A stretch of 64,000 nt of DNA, from contig CAZAJG010000022.1 of the NCBI GenBank assembly GCA_964485405.1, positions 1 through 64,000 of the forward strand. The letters are read 5' to 3'. The notes beneath the pieces were generated by a model that was not told where the DNA came from, did no database searches, and saw only the letters and a list, made by a program, of their open reading frames with translations. Origin of the DNA: CAKZNE01 sp964485405. GTDB lineage: Bacteria > Bacteroidota > Bacteroidia > Flavobacteriales > Schleiferiaceae. Shown piece after piece: positions 41,938 through 51,292 of this stretch (position 1 is its first letter; the number at the start of each line of letters is the position of its first letter). The translations under genes and the position numbers were made by a program.

Positions 41938-42480
41938 TTATTTTTTACTAGTCGTATCTGAGTTCTTTACCCATTCTTTCACTTTCTCAAGCTCATTTCC
42001 TTCCGTAGTTTCCAAAAGGGATCGCAAATTTTTTGCGTCTTCAGCCAAAGGGTGATTGGGATAGGTTTTTAAAAAAAAGTCGTATGATTTAATAGCACGT
42101 TCGTAGTCATTGTATTTTTCATCAAATACAAATCCAATCATAAAAACAGAACGAGATGCTAACTCATGATCGCGATATAATTCGTAAACTCTGTTATAGG
42201 TATTTACTGCCTTTAATCCTTGTCCTGGCAATTCCTTTAAAATATCTGCACTGCGACTTAAATAAACCGGTGCTTTTTCGTGGTCTGGATTTTCATCGGC
42301 AAACTTGCGATAGGCAGAGGTAATGTTATTGGCCAAAGCTGTATCTATGGTCACATCTTCCTCTAATTGTTTTTCCATTTCTACAATGCGATCCTGTAAA
42401 CTTAGCTCTACATCGCCACTTTTGCAGGATACTGCCCAAAAGGCCAAACACACAGATAATACGCTTAGTACTTTCATCAT
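41938..42480 (-). CDS. TPR-like lipoprotein
   Basis: The 180-residue product has a lipoprotein signal ending FWAVSCKSG (Cys19). The mature helical part has repeat-like pairs (ALANNITSAYRKFADENPDHEKAPVYLSRSADILK, AIKSYDFFLKTYPNHPLAEDAKNL) of the tetratricopeptide type, like YfiO/BamD-family or tol-pal-associated proteins but shorter. It probably lies in the periplasm as a scaffold. The start ATGATGA overlaps the def stop by 4 bases, showing translational coupling. Confidence 0.75.
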   Translation of the reverse strand: MMKVLSVLSVCLAFWAVSCKSGDVELSLQDRIVEMEKQLEEDVTIDTALANNITSAYRKFADENPDHEKAPVYLSRSADILKELPGQGLKAVNTYNRVYELYRDHELASRSVFMIGFVFDEKYNDYERAIKSYDFFLKTYPNHPLAEDAKNLRSLLETTEGNELEKVKEWVKNSDTTSKK

Positions 42481-43049
42481 TTCAATTTTGGAAAACGCAT
42501 TTTATAGGAAATATTGATTTTACCCTTAGAGATATTTGTCAACCTTCCTTTTAGCATTCTCTTTTTTAAACCAGACAAGTGATCGGTAAAAAGGATGCCT
42601 TCAATATGGTCGTATTCGTGCTGAATCACTCTTGCTTTCAATCCATCAAAAGTTTCTTCATGCTCTTTAAAGTCTCTATCCAAATAACGAATGGTAATCT
42701 CTGGTTTGCGATTAACATCTTCACGTACATCCGGAATACTTAAGCATCCTTCGTTAAAAGCCCATTCCTCTCCTTCTTCTTCAACGATTTCCGGGTTGAT
42801 AAAAACCTTCTTAAAACCGTCCAACCCCTCTTCATCCTCCTCATCTTCATCTACAAAACCTGAGGCATCTACAACAAATAGCCTAATTGATTTTCCTATT
42901 TGCGGTGCTGCTAATCCTACACCAGAAGCCTTGTACATAGTCTCAAACATATCGTCAATCAAACCTTGAATGTTGGGATGATCTTCACTTATGTCTTCTC
43001 CTCTTTTTCTTAAAACCGGATCTCCATATCCTACTATGGGTAAAATCAT
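42477..43049 (-). CDS. def: Peptide deformylase
   Basis: The product is 190 residues from ATG 43049. The open frame reaches back to 43145, overlapping ruvX, but the family starts at MILPIVGYGDPVLRKRGEDI. It removes the formyl group from nascent proteins. All three motifs are present: GVGLAAPQIG near residue 46, EGCLSIPD near residue 108 (Cys metal ligand) and QHEYDHIEGILF near residue 150 (two His ligands and the catalytic Glu). A Glu/Asp-rich insert (DEDEEDEEGLDG) is a Bacteroidetes variation. Confidence 0.95.
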   Translation of the reverse strand: MILPIVGYGDPVLRKRGEDISEDHPNIQGLIDDMFETMYKASGVGLAAPQIGKSIRLFVVDASGFVDEDEEDEEGLDGFKKVFINPEIVEEEGEEWAFNEGCLSIPDVREDVNRKPEITIRYLDRDFKEHEETFDGLKARVIQHEYDHIEGILFTDHLSGLKKRMLKGRLTNISKGKINISYKMRFPKLK

Positions 43050-43095
43050 ATCGTTTATTTGCCGCAAAAATAAGAAATGCGATTTGTAAAACCTT

Positions 43096-43515
43096 TTAAA
43101 TATTGGACGATCGCTGTAGGTAGGATTGCAATATAATTGCTGCACTCACCTTATCAATCTCTCCTTTTTTTCGCCTTTGCATTTTTTTCATCCCTCCATC
43201 TATCATTGCATTTAACGCCAATTTGGAGCTAAAACGTTCATCTTCTAGCTCAACTCTCAAGGATGAAAATTGTTTTTTTAACTGCTTTACTACTTTTCTT
43301 ACCCGTTCTGAATTATCAGAATCTCCTCCATCTAAAGCAATTGGATCGCCAACCACAACAGCCTCAAACTGTTCTTGGCTGTACATTTTTTGAAGATGTT
43401 CCATTAATTTTTCGGTGGCAACTGTCTCTAAAGGAGAAGCTACAAGCTGCATAAAATCAGTTTCAGCTATCCCCGTTCTCTTCCCTCCAATATCTAATGC
43501 GATGATCTTTGCCAA
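43096..43515 (-). CDS. ruvX: Holliday junction resolvase-like protein RuvX/YqgF
   Basis: The 139-residue RNase H-fold nuclease-like protein begins IIALDIGGKRTGIAETDFMQL with the first catalytic Asp. VVVGDPIALDGGDSDNSERV follows in the middle, then VELEDERFSSKLA with the Glu and KVSAAIILQSYL with the last Asp replaced in context by Ser/Ala neighbours. The family is linked to 16S pre-rRNA processing and junction resolution. First gene of its operon. Confidence 0.9.
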   Translation of the reverse strand: MAKIIALDIGGKRTGIAETDFMQLVASPLETVATEKLMEHLQKMYSQEQFEAVVVGDPIALDGGDSDNSERVRKVVKQLKKQFSSLRVELEDERFSSKLALNAMIDGGMKKMQRRKKGEIDKVSAAIILQSYLQRSSNI

Positions 43516-43572
43516 AGGCTTATTACTTTTGGGCGAAATTAAATCTTTAATCTTTACAATTTCGTTTTACCT

Positions 43573-44388
43573 ATGCAGGATACCGTACAAATTATTGAAC
43601 AAGCCTGGGAAGACAGAAGCCTATTGAATGATCCTTCTGTAGTAAAAACCATAGAATCTATAATTGAAGATATAGATAAGGGCAGACTGCGCTGCGCAGA
43701 ACCTACTGAAAATGGATGGAAAGTAAACGAATGGGTAAAAAAAGCGGTAATCCTATACTTCCCAACACGGAAAATGGAATCTTTTGAAGCTGGTCCGTTA
43801 GAGTTCCATGATAAAATTCCGTTGAAAACCAATTACAAGGAATTGGGGATTAGAGTTGTTCCACATGCCATCGCACGTCATGGAGCTTATGTTTCCAAAG
43901 GTGTCATTATGATGCCATCTTACATCAATATTGGTGCTTATGTAGATGAAGGAACTATGGTAGACACTTGGGCTACGGTAGGCAGCTGTGCTCAAATTGG
44001 TAAAAATGTTCACCTGAGTGGTGGTGTAGGAATTGGTGGTGTATTGGAGCCTGTTCAGGCCTCTCCCGTAATTATTGAGGATAACTGCTTTATTGGCTCA
44101 CGTTGTATTGTAGTAGAAGGTGTTAAAATTGAAAAAGAAGCGGTTTTAGGAGCAAATGTTGTGCTTACCGCATCTACTAAAATCATTGATGTTTCTGGGG
44201 CAGAACCTAAGGAACATAAAGGTTTTATACCCGCTCGCTCAGTTGTTATTCCGGGCAGCTACACCAAATCGTTCCCGGCTGGAGACTACAATGTTAGCTG
44301 TGCTTTAATCATTGGAAAAAGAAAGGAAAGCACGGATAAAAAAACTTCATTAAACGATGCGTTGAGGGAGTATGATGTTTCGGTGTAA
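43573..44388 (+). CDS. dapD: 2,3,4,5-tetrahydropyridine-2,6-dicarboxylate N-succinyltransferase
   Basis: The 271-residue trimeric left-handed beta-helix acyltransferase of lysine and cell-wall diaminopimelate synthesis uses succinyl-CoA. The N-terminal helical domain (residues 1-100) is followed by hexapeptide repeats: ARHGAYVSKGVIMMPSYINIGAYVDEGTMVDTWATVGSCAQIGKNVHLSGGVGIGG and FIGSRCIVVEGVKIEKEAVLGANVVL. Length matches the family. It is divergent from ruvX and followed after 18 bases by a truA-type gene. Confidence 0.95.
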   Translation: MQDTVQIIEQAWEDRSLLNDPSVVKTIESIIEDIDKGRLRCAEPTENGWKVNEWVKKAVILYFPTRKMESFEAGPLEFHDKIPLKTNYKELGIRVVPHAIARHGAYVSKGVIMMPSYINIGAYVDEGTMVDTWATVGSCAQIGKNVHLSGGVGIGGVLEPVQASPVIIEDNCFIGSRCIVVEGVKIEKEAVLGANVVLTASTKIIDVSGAEPKEHKGFIPARSVVIPGSYTKSFPAGDYNVSCALIIGKRKESTDKKTSLNDALREYDVSV

Positions 44389-44406
44389 TTGCGAAGAGAA
44401 CGCTAA

Positions 44407-45186
44407 ATGAAATATAGATTCGCTTATGTCATTCAACTGCAATTTTTGGGATTTCGATTTCATGGTTGGTCCAAACAAACAGGTTTAAAAACAGTCCACC
44501 ATATGGTGGACAAGACCTTATCATTTGTTTTGGGCGATAAACGGTTTAAAAGTTTGGGAGGAAGTAGAACCGATGCTATGGTGTCTGCTTTAAACTTTCC
44601 ACTTCAATTGTTTGTGGATGAAGAAATAGCGGAAAAGGAGTTTCTACATTCTTTTAATATCAACTTACCTTCAGATATAAGAGCCAAAACTCTAACACGG
44701 GTTGATACTTCTTTTAACCTCATTCAAGCAGCAAAGAGCAAAGAATATATATACGTATTTGGTTTTGGAGATAAACACCATCCTTTTTCTTCGTCTTTAA
44801 TGGCTCATTTTACGGATGATCTTGACTTGGAGAGCATGATAGAAGCTGCACCTTATTTTGAAGGAACCCACAATTTTAAAAAATACTGTACACAGCCTTC
44901 TGCACATACAAAACTCGAAAGGACCATTTCATTAAGCCAAATAGAATCAAATCAAGTGATTCAACATTCTTTCTTTCCAGAACATTCCTACCTCTTCAGA
45001 ATTCAATCCAAAGGGTTTATGAGAAACCAAGTGCGCCTAATTATGGGGCAACTGATTCAGGTAGGTTTAGGGCAAGTCTCACTAACCGAAGTGAAAGAAT
45101 CTCTTTTGCAACCGAGTTCAAAACCTTTGAAGTATATCGCTCCTGCTTCAGGGTTGATATTAAATACGTTTGATTGGGAAAACTAA
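44407..45186 (+). CDS. truA: tRNA pseudouridine synthase, TruA family
   Basis: The 259-residue product makes pseudouridine in the tRNA anticodon arm (positions 38-40 for TruA). The catalytic Asp is in SLGGSRTDAMVSAL near residue 55. FHGWSKQTGLKTV and FEGTHNFKKYC are further family blocks, as is GFMRNQVRLIMGQLIQVG near residue 204. A Bacteroidetes genome can hold more than one TruA-like paralogue, so the exact target is not certain. It converges with the MBL gene with no intervening base. Confidence 0.85.
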   Translation: MKYRFAYVIQLQFLGFRFHGWSKQTGLKTVHHMVDKTLSFVLGDKRFKSLGGSRTDAMVSALNFPLQLFVDEEIAEKEFLHSFNINLPSDIRAKTLTRVDTSFNLIQAAKSKEYIYVFGFGDKHHPFSSSLMAHFTDDLDLESMIEAAPYFEGTHNFKKYCTQPSAHTKLERTISLSQIESNQVIQHSFFPEHSYLFRIQSKGFMRNQVRLIMGQLIQVGLGQVSLTEVKESLLQPSSKPLKYIAPASGLILNTFDWEN

Positions 45187-45945
45187 TCAACCTACTACTA
45201 GGCCATCAAAGGCAATGGTTTCATTACTATCCAGTTTATTTAACAACTCGCTATGCGTAGGTAAATGATGGCTTATATGCGTGAAATAAGCCTGTTTAGC
45301 CTCAACTTCTTTTGCAATAGTACGTGCCTCCGTTAAGCTAAAGTGAGAATGGTGCTTTTCTGGCCTTAAAGCATTTAAAACCAAATGATGGCTTCCCTTA
45401 ATCTTTTCTTTTTCTTCTGAGGAGATGTAGTTTGCATCCGTTATGTAAGTGAAATTCCCCATCCTAAAACCTAAAACAGGTAAACTGCCATGCTTTACTT
45501 CTACGGGTGTAAAACGAATATCTCCTATTTCAAAGTCTTCATTTTGAATGGTGATGAGTTCGATACTTGGTACTCCGGGGTAACTGGCATTGTTGAAAAT
45601 ATAAGAGAATTGCTCTTTCAGTCTTGTCTGAACCTGTTCGGTGGCATATACTTGAATCGCTTTTTTTTGCTGATAATTAAAAGGTCTTATCTCATCTAAA
45701 CCTGAAACATGATCCATATGCTCGTGCGTTATTAGGATCGCGTCAATATGATCAATGCCATATCTCAATGCCTGTTGTCTAAAATCTGGACCGATATCAA
45801 TAAGCACTTTGGTAGTTTCTGACTCCACAAACAGGGAGCATCGTAACCGTTTATCTTTAAGCTGTTGTGAGCTACAAACCTCACATTTACAGCCAATAAC
45901 CGGAATGCCTTGAGATGTTCCTGTGCCTAAAAAAGTAAATTTCAA
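45187..45945 (-). CDS. MBL-fold metal-dependent hydrolase, PhnP-like
   Basis: The 252-residue metallo-beta-lactamase-fold enzyme opens with FLGTGTSQGIPVIGCKCEVC, where the Cys cluster resembles the zinc-binding insert of PhnP. The metal motif ILITHEHMDHVSGLDEIR lies near residue 71, with YFTHISHHLPTHSE near residue 220. PhnP is a cyclic phosphodiesterase. The substrate here is unproven, and a lipoate-type or other phosphodiesterase role is possible. Cytoplasmic. Confidence 0.85.
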   Translation of the reverse strand: MKFTFLGTGTSQGIPVIGCKCEVCSSQQLKDKRLRCSLFVESETTKVLIDIGPDFRQQALRYGIDHIDAILITHEHMDHVSGLDEIRPFNYQQKKAIQVYATEQVQTRLKEQFSYIFNNASYPGVPSIELITIQNEDFEIGDIRFTPVEVKHGSLPVLGFRMGNFTYITDANYISSEEKEKIKGSHHLVLNALRPEKHHSHFSLTEARTIAKEVEAKQAYFTHISHHLPTHSELLNKLDSNETIAFDGLVVG

Positions 45946-46066
45946 GAGATTGATATTTTATTCATTGCCTCAGTCCGAAATTTAGAAGGCATATGGATGA
46001 GCTTAATCCTCAAAATTAAGACTAAAATTTAAGATCAAAAAAGTGGATTACCGCTACTTACTTTAA

Positions 46067-46074
46067 TACTTTTG
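46067..46074 (+). promoter_or_regulatory. Bacteroidetes-type -7 box
   Basis: TACTTTTG fits TAnnTTTG and lies 29 bases before the ATG at 46103. Confidence 0.4.
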
Positions 46075-46102
46075 TATACAACGAATCTCTTAACACACGC
46101 GC

Positions 46103-47551
46103 ATGGAACGTATAGTTCTAACCACTACCCAAAAAGCACTAAAGATTAATCTCAATGAGAATATTTACGGCACGTTTGCCGAAATAGGCGCAGGACAAGA
46201 AGTTGTTCGCCATTTTTTTAGAGCTGGAGGTGCTTCAGGTACCATTGCAAAGGCTATGAGTGCTTACGACAAGGATTTTAGTGATGCCATTTATGGCCAA
46301 GAAGAGGATGGACGGTACGTAACCGAACTTCGTCTTCGAAAGATGATTGCGTACGAATACAGTTTGATTCAAGAACGTTTAAGCCGAGATAAATTCCCTG
46401 AAAAGTGTTATTTTTCTTTCGCCAATACAGTAGCTACTATAAATTTCAGTCGCAAATTTAAGGGCCATGGCTGGATGGGGCTTCGTTTTCAACTTACGCC
46501 AGACCAAGAGCCTAACGATGTGATTTTTCACATCCGAATGAAAGAAGAAGAAGCCGCTTTGCAACAGGAAACCATCGGAAGAATGGGGGTTAATCTTATT
46601 TATGGATGTTTCCATATACGGAACAACCCAGAAGAATTGTTGCGCTCTCTTTATGATAATATTGCCAAGTACAAGATTGAGATCGACATGATCCATTTTG
46701 AAGGACCTGAATTTAAAGATGTTGATAATCGATTAATGTCTTTACAGTTGCTTAAGAATGGAATGACGGATGCGGTTATTTTTGGACCAGAAGGGAACAA
46801 TATTCTTCCCGCAGCACTTCTTTACAAAAAGAATGTTTTAGCCATGCGAGGCAGCTTTAGACCGGTTACCAAGGTTAATATTGATATGATCAAAACCGGC
46901 TACAGCAATTTTGTAAACGCACGTAAAGTAGACCGAGAAAAACTTGTTGTACTGTTTGAGATAACCTTAAACAACCTAAGAGCAGACGGGGAGATTGATG
47001 AACAAGACTTTTTAGATCGAGCTGAAATTCTCTGCTCTTTAGGACAGACCGTATTGATCTCAAACTATCAACAATACTATAAGTTGGTGGAATACTTTAC
47101 TCGGTATACAGAAGAAAGAATGGGCCTCATTATGGGGGTAACCAACCTTAAAGACTTGTTTGATGAGAAATACTATCGTGAGTTAAAAGGAGGAATACTG
47201 GAAGCTTTCGGCATTTTGTATTCTACTGATTTAAAGCTTTACATCTACCCTTCTCAACCCTCATCAGAAGATGAACTGGAGAACAGTAAAAACTTGCAAA
47301 TACACCCTCGATTAAGAGCTTTGTACGATTACCTCATGTCTAATGGACGAATAATAGATATTGAGAATTACGATCCTGAGATTCTTCAAATTTTCTCCAG
47401 AGACATTCTCCGGAAGATCCGTGATGGAATAAGCGGATGGGAAGACGCTTTACCCGCTTATGTAGACAATATTATTCGAGACAATGGCTTGTTTGGATAC
47501 GATCCTAAAAACACACCTGACGGTAAACAATTAAGCGAAAAAGCCGAATAA
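46103..47551 (+). CDS. Conserved Bacteroidetes protein of unknown function
   Basis: The 482-residue cytoplasmic protein has no signal or membrane segment. It begins LKINLNENIYGTFAEIGAGQEVVRHFFRAGGASGTIAKAMSAYDKDFSDAIYG and carries DAVIFGPEGNNILPAALLYKKNVLAMRGSFRPVTKVNIDM and LGQTVLISNYQQYYKLVEYF. This full-length family is strongly conserved in Flavobacteria. I recall homologues labelled as nicotinate-nucleotide adenylyltransferase, a name not supported by any HxGH-type motif that I can see. It looks like a housekeeping enzyme whose activity is not known. Confidence 0.7.
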   Translation: MERIVLTTTQKALKINLNENIYGTFAEIGAGQEVVRHFFRAGGASGTIAKAMSAYDKDFSDAIYGQEEDGRYVTELRLRKMIAYEYSLIQERLSRDKFPEKCYFSFANTVATINFSRKFKGHGWMGLRFQLTPDQEPNDVIFHIRMKEEEAALQQETIGRMGVNLIYGCFHIRNNPEELLRSLYDNIAKYKIEIDMIHFEGPEFKDVDNRLMSLQLLKNGMTDAVIFGPEGNNILPAALLYKKNVLAMRGSFRPVTKVNIDMIKTGYSNFVNARKVDREKLVVLFEITLNNLRADGEIDEQDFLDRAEILCSLGQTVLISNYQQYYKLVEYFTRYTEERMGLIMGVTNLKDLFDEKYYRELKGGILEAFGILYSTDLKLYIYPSQPSSEDELENSKNLQIHPRLRALYDYLMSNGRIIDIENYDPEILQIFSRDILRKIRDGISGWEDALPAYVDNIIRDNGLFGYDPKNTPDGKQLSEKAE

Positions 47552-47576
47552 GGGAAATTTCGATTCCGTTTTAGTT

Positions 47577-48512
47577 TTAACTCAGAGGTTTGCGTAGAAT
47601 ATGAGTTCCATAATCTACAGCCAATATATCTCTGGGTATAGAGGAGAAATCCTCATGAATATGATCCAATCTATCCAGTTCAGCATGATTTGGCTCAGAG
47701 TTTATGTTTGACTCAATTTGGAAGCCAAGCTTTTTGTAGAGGTTTTCAAAATAATTTACCCGTAATCTATTTTGGGGTTGAATATCATTACTTACGCGTT
47801 TCCATTGTTTCTCCGAGTACCGCAGGTAATTGAATTTCGATATGGTATCATCAAAATGATTAAAATGATCATAACATCCTAAGGAGTGATAATTGTATCC
47901 CTCCTGTTTGGTCAGCTTGAAAATCTCAAGCATTACTCCCTCTAGTATACTCTCATAAATATGCTCCAATACATTGATGGAAAATGCAAAATTGAAATGA
48001 TCCTTTTCCATGTTCAATTGTGTAATATCTCCTATGTATTGCTTTATGTGTAACTTTTCAAGAATTTCTTCTACATTTCCTGTAGTATCCAATTCCATTA
48101 ATTCATCCCACCTTTCTTCATGCATCATGGGCAAGTACAACTCAAGTTTACCCGCTTCTTTATACTCTTTTAAAACTTTTATGAGGTTGATTATATTTTC
48201 CTTTCGAATATGATTTCTAAGATCAACCGTGGCTATTTCATCCGCTCCATACAGGAAAAAACATAGTGGAGCGATGGGATGCCAGCCTGTACCCAATTCT
48301 AAAATCTGTTTCCCCTTAAACGATTCTTTATTGAGTTTAAGACGTTCATTCGTCATTAAATGAAAATGTCTCAAAATATCTTCTAAAAAGACATCCGAAA
48401 GAATCATGGCCTTACTTATGTGTTTTTGAAAAAAGTAATTAATCTTGAAACTGAAGGGTAGTACTGAAATTGTTTTTTGAACAATCGCTTTTAATATCCA
48501 CTTTTTAATCAT
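47577..48512 (-). CDS. Class I SAM-dependent methyltransferase
   Basis: The 311-residue product has the SAM-binding motif I KQILELGTGWHPIAPLCFF near residue 68, ATVDLRNH near residue 95 and an acidic-loop region FNFAFSINVLEHIYESI near residue 170. An N-terminal helical extension (IVQKTISVLPFSFKINYFFQ) may bind membrane or partner. The substrate is unknown. It converges with the 46103 gene. Confidence 0.8.
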   Translation of the reverse strand: MIKKWILKAIVQKTISVLPFSFKINYFFQKHISKAMILSDVFLEDILRHFHLMTNERLKLNKESFKGKQILELGTGWHPIAPLCFFLYGADEIATVDLRNHIRKENIINLIKVLKEYKEAGKLELYLPMMHEERWDELMELDTTGNVEEILEKLHIKQYIGDITQLNMEKDHFNFAFSINVLEHIYESILEGVMLEIFKLTKQEGYNYHSLGCYDHFNHFDDTISKFNYLRYSEKQWKRVSNDIQPQNRLRVNYFENLYKKLGFQIESNINSEPNHAELDRLDHIHEDFSSIPRDILAVDYGTHILRKPLS

Positions 48513-48649
48513 AAACCGATAACAGTATATTTCTTAAGCTCAATCAATAAGGGGCTATTAGATTGAGGGGGGCCAAATATATACTTTTTAGAAAATAGCG
48601 TTTTTCTGGATAACAAGTCTACTTAAAACCAGCTACATACGGCTAAAAT

Positions 48650-49792
48650 CTAGACTAAAGAAGCTAAAACCTCTACCGTTTTATCCACTTCATCAAAGGT
48701 GGTGTCCTTGCCAAAAGAAAAACGAAGAACCGGATAGCTACTTCCCGGCAGTAAGGCTTCAATTACATGAGAACCTTTTAAGCTTCCTGACGCACAGGCG
48801 CTTCCTCCTGATGCTGCAATTCCCTTTAAATCCATGTTAAAAAGGAGCATATCGTTGTTGGTCTTAGGAAAGCAAACACTTAAAATTTTTGAAATGCTCT
48901 TTTCAGCATCGGCACTATGGCCATTAAAAGCAACCTTATCTCCTAAAGTGCTCTTTAACCGTTTAACCATGTGGCTCTTAATATTTGCTATGTGCTTAGA
49001 TTCTTCATCTTTTGCCTCTAGCTTACACTTTAGAGCTTCATGCATGCCTGCTAAACCAATGGTGTTTTCCGTACCTCCACGCATATTCCTTTCTTGAGCT
49101 CCTCCGGTAATAAAAGAAGAAAGCTTGAGTGAAGATCGAACAAAGAGAAAACCAGCACCTTTGGGCCCATAGAATTTATGAGCAGAAGCGCTTATGAAAT
49201 CAATCGGTAGTTCGGATAAATTGATATCCAAATTGCCAATACTCTGAACGGTATCTGAATGGAAATAAGCTTTGTAACTATGGCAGATCTCACCAATAGC
49301 CTGTAAATTCTCAATGTTGCCAATCTCATTGTTTACATGCATTACAGAAACTAAAGTGGGAATACCTTCTTGAAGCAGTGTTTCTAAATGGTTGCGATCA
49401 ATATTTCCGGAAGGCATTAACTTTAATAGATCTAAAGCTATTCCATAATTTTTCTGAATAGACTCAGCAGCATGCAGTATGGCATGGTGCTCAATAGGAG
49501 AAGTTATAATCCTTTTAACTCCAAGATCTCTAACCGCTAACAATAAAGCCGTGTTATCCGATTCTGTGCCTCCTGAGGTAAAAACAATTTCAGATGGAAT
49601 GCAATGCAAGCTTTTAGCAATAAACTTGCGGCACTCTTCCACTATCTTTTTAGATTTTCTACCAAATTGGTGGGTAGATGAAGGATTGCCAAAAGATTCA
49701 TCCATCACTTCCAGCATGCGTTTTTTCACCTCTTCACGTAAAGGTGTAGTTGCCGCATAATCTAGATAAATAGGAGTTTGTGTCACTCGCAA
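48650..49792 (-). CDS. Cysteine desulfurase, NifS/IscS-like
   Basis: The 380-residue class V PLP enzyme draws sulfur from cysteine for Fe-S clusters or thio-cofactors. It begins PIYLDYAATTPLREEVKKRM and has TSGGTESDNTALLLA near residue 71. The cofactor Lys is in SASAHKFYGPKGAGFLFV near residue 205, and the sulfur-carrying Cys loop GGSACASGSLKGSHVI near residue 327. It overlaps by 10 bases the end of the other class V gene upstream, so they are translated together. Confidence 0.92.
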   Translation of the reverse strand: MRVTQTPIYLDYAATTPLREEVKKRMLEVMDESFGNPSSTHQFGRKSKKIVEECRKFIAKSLHCIPSEIVFTSGGTESDNTALLLAVRDLGVKRIITSPIEHHAILHAAESIQKNYGIALDLLKLMPSGNIDRNHLETLLQEGIPTLVSVMHVNNEIGNIENLQAIGEICHSYKAYFHSDTVQSIGNLDINLSELPIDFISASAHKFYGPKGAGFLFVRSSLKLSSFITGGAQERNMRGGTENTIGLAGMHEALKCKLEAKDEESKHIANIKSHMVKRLKSTLGDKVAFNGHSADAEKSISKILSVCFPKTNNDMLLFNMDLKGIAASGGSACASGSLKGSHVIEALLPGSSYPVLRFSFGKDTTFDEVDKTVEVLASLV

Positions 49793-51273
49793 CCCAGTTT
49801 AAAAAAACGCTTTGCATCTACTTTCAACAACATATTTTTATCCTTAGGGTAATATTCGTTGTTGCTTGGCTCGAAGTAATAATCCTCTCCCCAGTGTTTA
49901 TTTGCTCTGATTTCGCTTACGGCTTGGATAACCTCATTTAGCTCACCATCTGTCATAGTAGGATGCAATGAAACTCTTACCCAACCCGGTTTTCCATGCA
50001 TGTCACAATCATCGATACGATTGGCTAACTCTCTGGAAGTTTCTTTATCAATATCAAATAGGTAATGGCAATAGGTGCTGGCACAAGACCATCCACCTCG
50101 GGCTTGAACTCCAAAGCGGTCGTTAAGAATTCTAACTACCAAATTGTAATGTAAACCTTCAATATTAAAAGCCACTACACCAATTCTGTCTACCTCTAAA
50201 TTATTTCCACCTACAATTTCAACATCTTCCATTTTTTCGAAAGCCGTAAAGCATGTATTCAAAAGTTCCTTCTCTCTTTGGTGCATCCTGGTAACCACCA
50301 TTTGATCCTTAAGAACAATAGCCATTGCTGCACGAATAGCTTGCAAAAAGCCAGGCGTTCCTCCATCTTCCATGGCCTCCATATCAGAAGTGTATCCAAA
50401 ACCACCCCAAGGGTCTGTCCATTTTACATTTCCTCCACCAGCAACACAAGGCGCTCCACAGTGTAGTTCTTTATCAAAAACTAAAATTCCACAAGAGCCT
50501 GGCCCTCCCAAAAACTTGTGTGGTGAAAAACAAATGGCATCCAACTTTTCTTCTGGATTTGCAGGATGCATATCCATACTTACATAAGGTCCTGAAGCTG
50601 CAAAATCTACAATACAATATCCACCGTATTGATGCACTAAAGCAGCCATTTCATAATACGGTGTTATTATACCGGTTACGTTTGAGCAAGCCGTAAAAGC
50701 ACCTATTTTAACCTTTCTATCCTTATATTCTATCAGAGCTTTTTCCAATATTTTACTATCCACTAAAAGCTCTTCTGCTGGAGGCAAAACCACTACATCC
50801 GCATCCGTTTCCATCCATGAAACATGGTTGGAGTGATGTTCCATGTGTGTAATAAAAACCACCGGTTTATCCTCTCCTTTTACCCTTCCTTTCCCTTTTA
50901 TTCCAAGAACTTCCAGAAAACGCATTAATGCACCTGTCATGCCAGAACCTGTTGTTACAAGCACGTCATTTTCATCTGCATTTACATGTTTTCTTATAAT
51001 ACTCCTAGCCTCTGCATAAGCATGGGTTACTTGCTGCCCAGTATAGCTCGAGTAAGAATGTGGATTGGATACAAATGGGCCTAATTGTTCGAGTAATGCT
51101 TTTTCAATCGGTTCATATAATCTTCCACTAGCAATCCAGTCTGCATAAATCACCTTCTTGTGTCCATATGCATCTGTAAACTCCTCATTTATTCCAATAA
51201 TATTTTTTCTAAAAGGCTCAAAGTACTCTTCTAGATTACTGACTAATGGCGGTAAGTTGAGTTCTTTCAACAT
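49783..51273 (-). CDS. Aminotransferase class V-fold PLP-dependent enzyme
   Basis: The 496-residue product resembles cysteine-desulfurase/selenocysteine-lyase-like class V enzymes. It has VIYADWIASGRLYEPIEKAL near residue 43, VLVTTGSGMTGALMRFLEV near residue 104, and the cofactor Lys in CFSPHKFLGGPGSCGILVF near residue 253. GVQARGGWSCASTYCHYLF near residue 391 holds two Cys in the catalytic-loop area. Longer than classical SufS (about 406), with an extended C-terminal part. It lies between glmM (19 bases upstream) and the IscS-like gene (overlapping). Confidence 0.8.
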   Translation of the reverse strand: MLKELNLPPLVSNLEEYFEPFRKNIIGINEEFTDAYGHKKVIYADWIASGRLYEPIEKALLEQLGPFVSNPHSYSSYTGQQVTHAYAEARSIIRKHVNADENDVLVTTGSGMTGALMRFLEVLGIKGKGRVKGEDKPVVFITHMEHHSNHVSWMETDADVVVLPPAEELLVDSKILEKALIEYKDRKVKIGAFTACSNVTGIITPYYEMAALVHQYGGYCIVDFAASGPYVSMDMHPANPEEKLDAICFSPHKFLGGPGSCGILVFDKELHCGAPCVAGGGNVKWTDPWGGFGYTSDMEAMEDGGTPGFLQAIRAAMAIVLKDQMVVTRMHQREKELLNTCFTAFEKMEDVEIVGGNNLEVDRIGVVAFNIEGLHYNLVVRILNDRFGVQARGGWSCASTYCHYLFDIDKETSRELANRIDDCDMHGKPGWVRVSLHPTMTDGELNEVIQAVSEIRANKHWGEDYYFEPSNNEYYPKDKNMLLKVDAKRFFKLGCE

Positions 51274-51292
51274 AAGTCAATGTTTTTTTAAG

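Noticed and set aside
43050..43145. Longer N-terminus for peptide deformylase
   Set aside because: It would overlap ruvX and is not family-like; ATG 43049 starts at the conserved MILPIVGYG.
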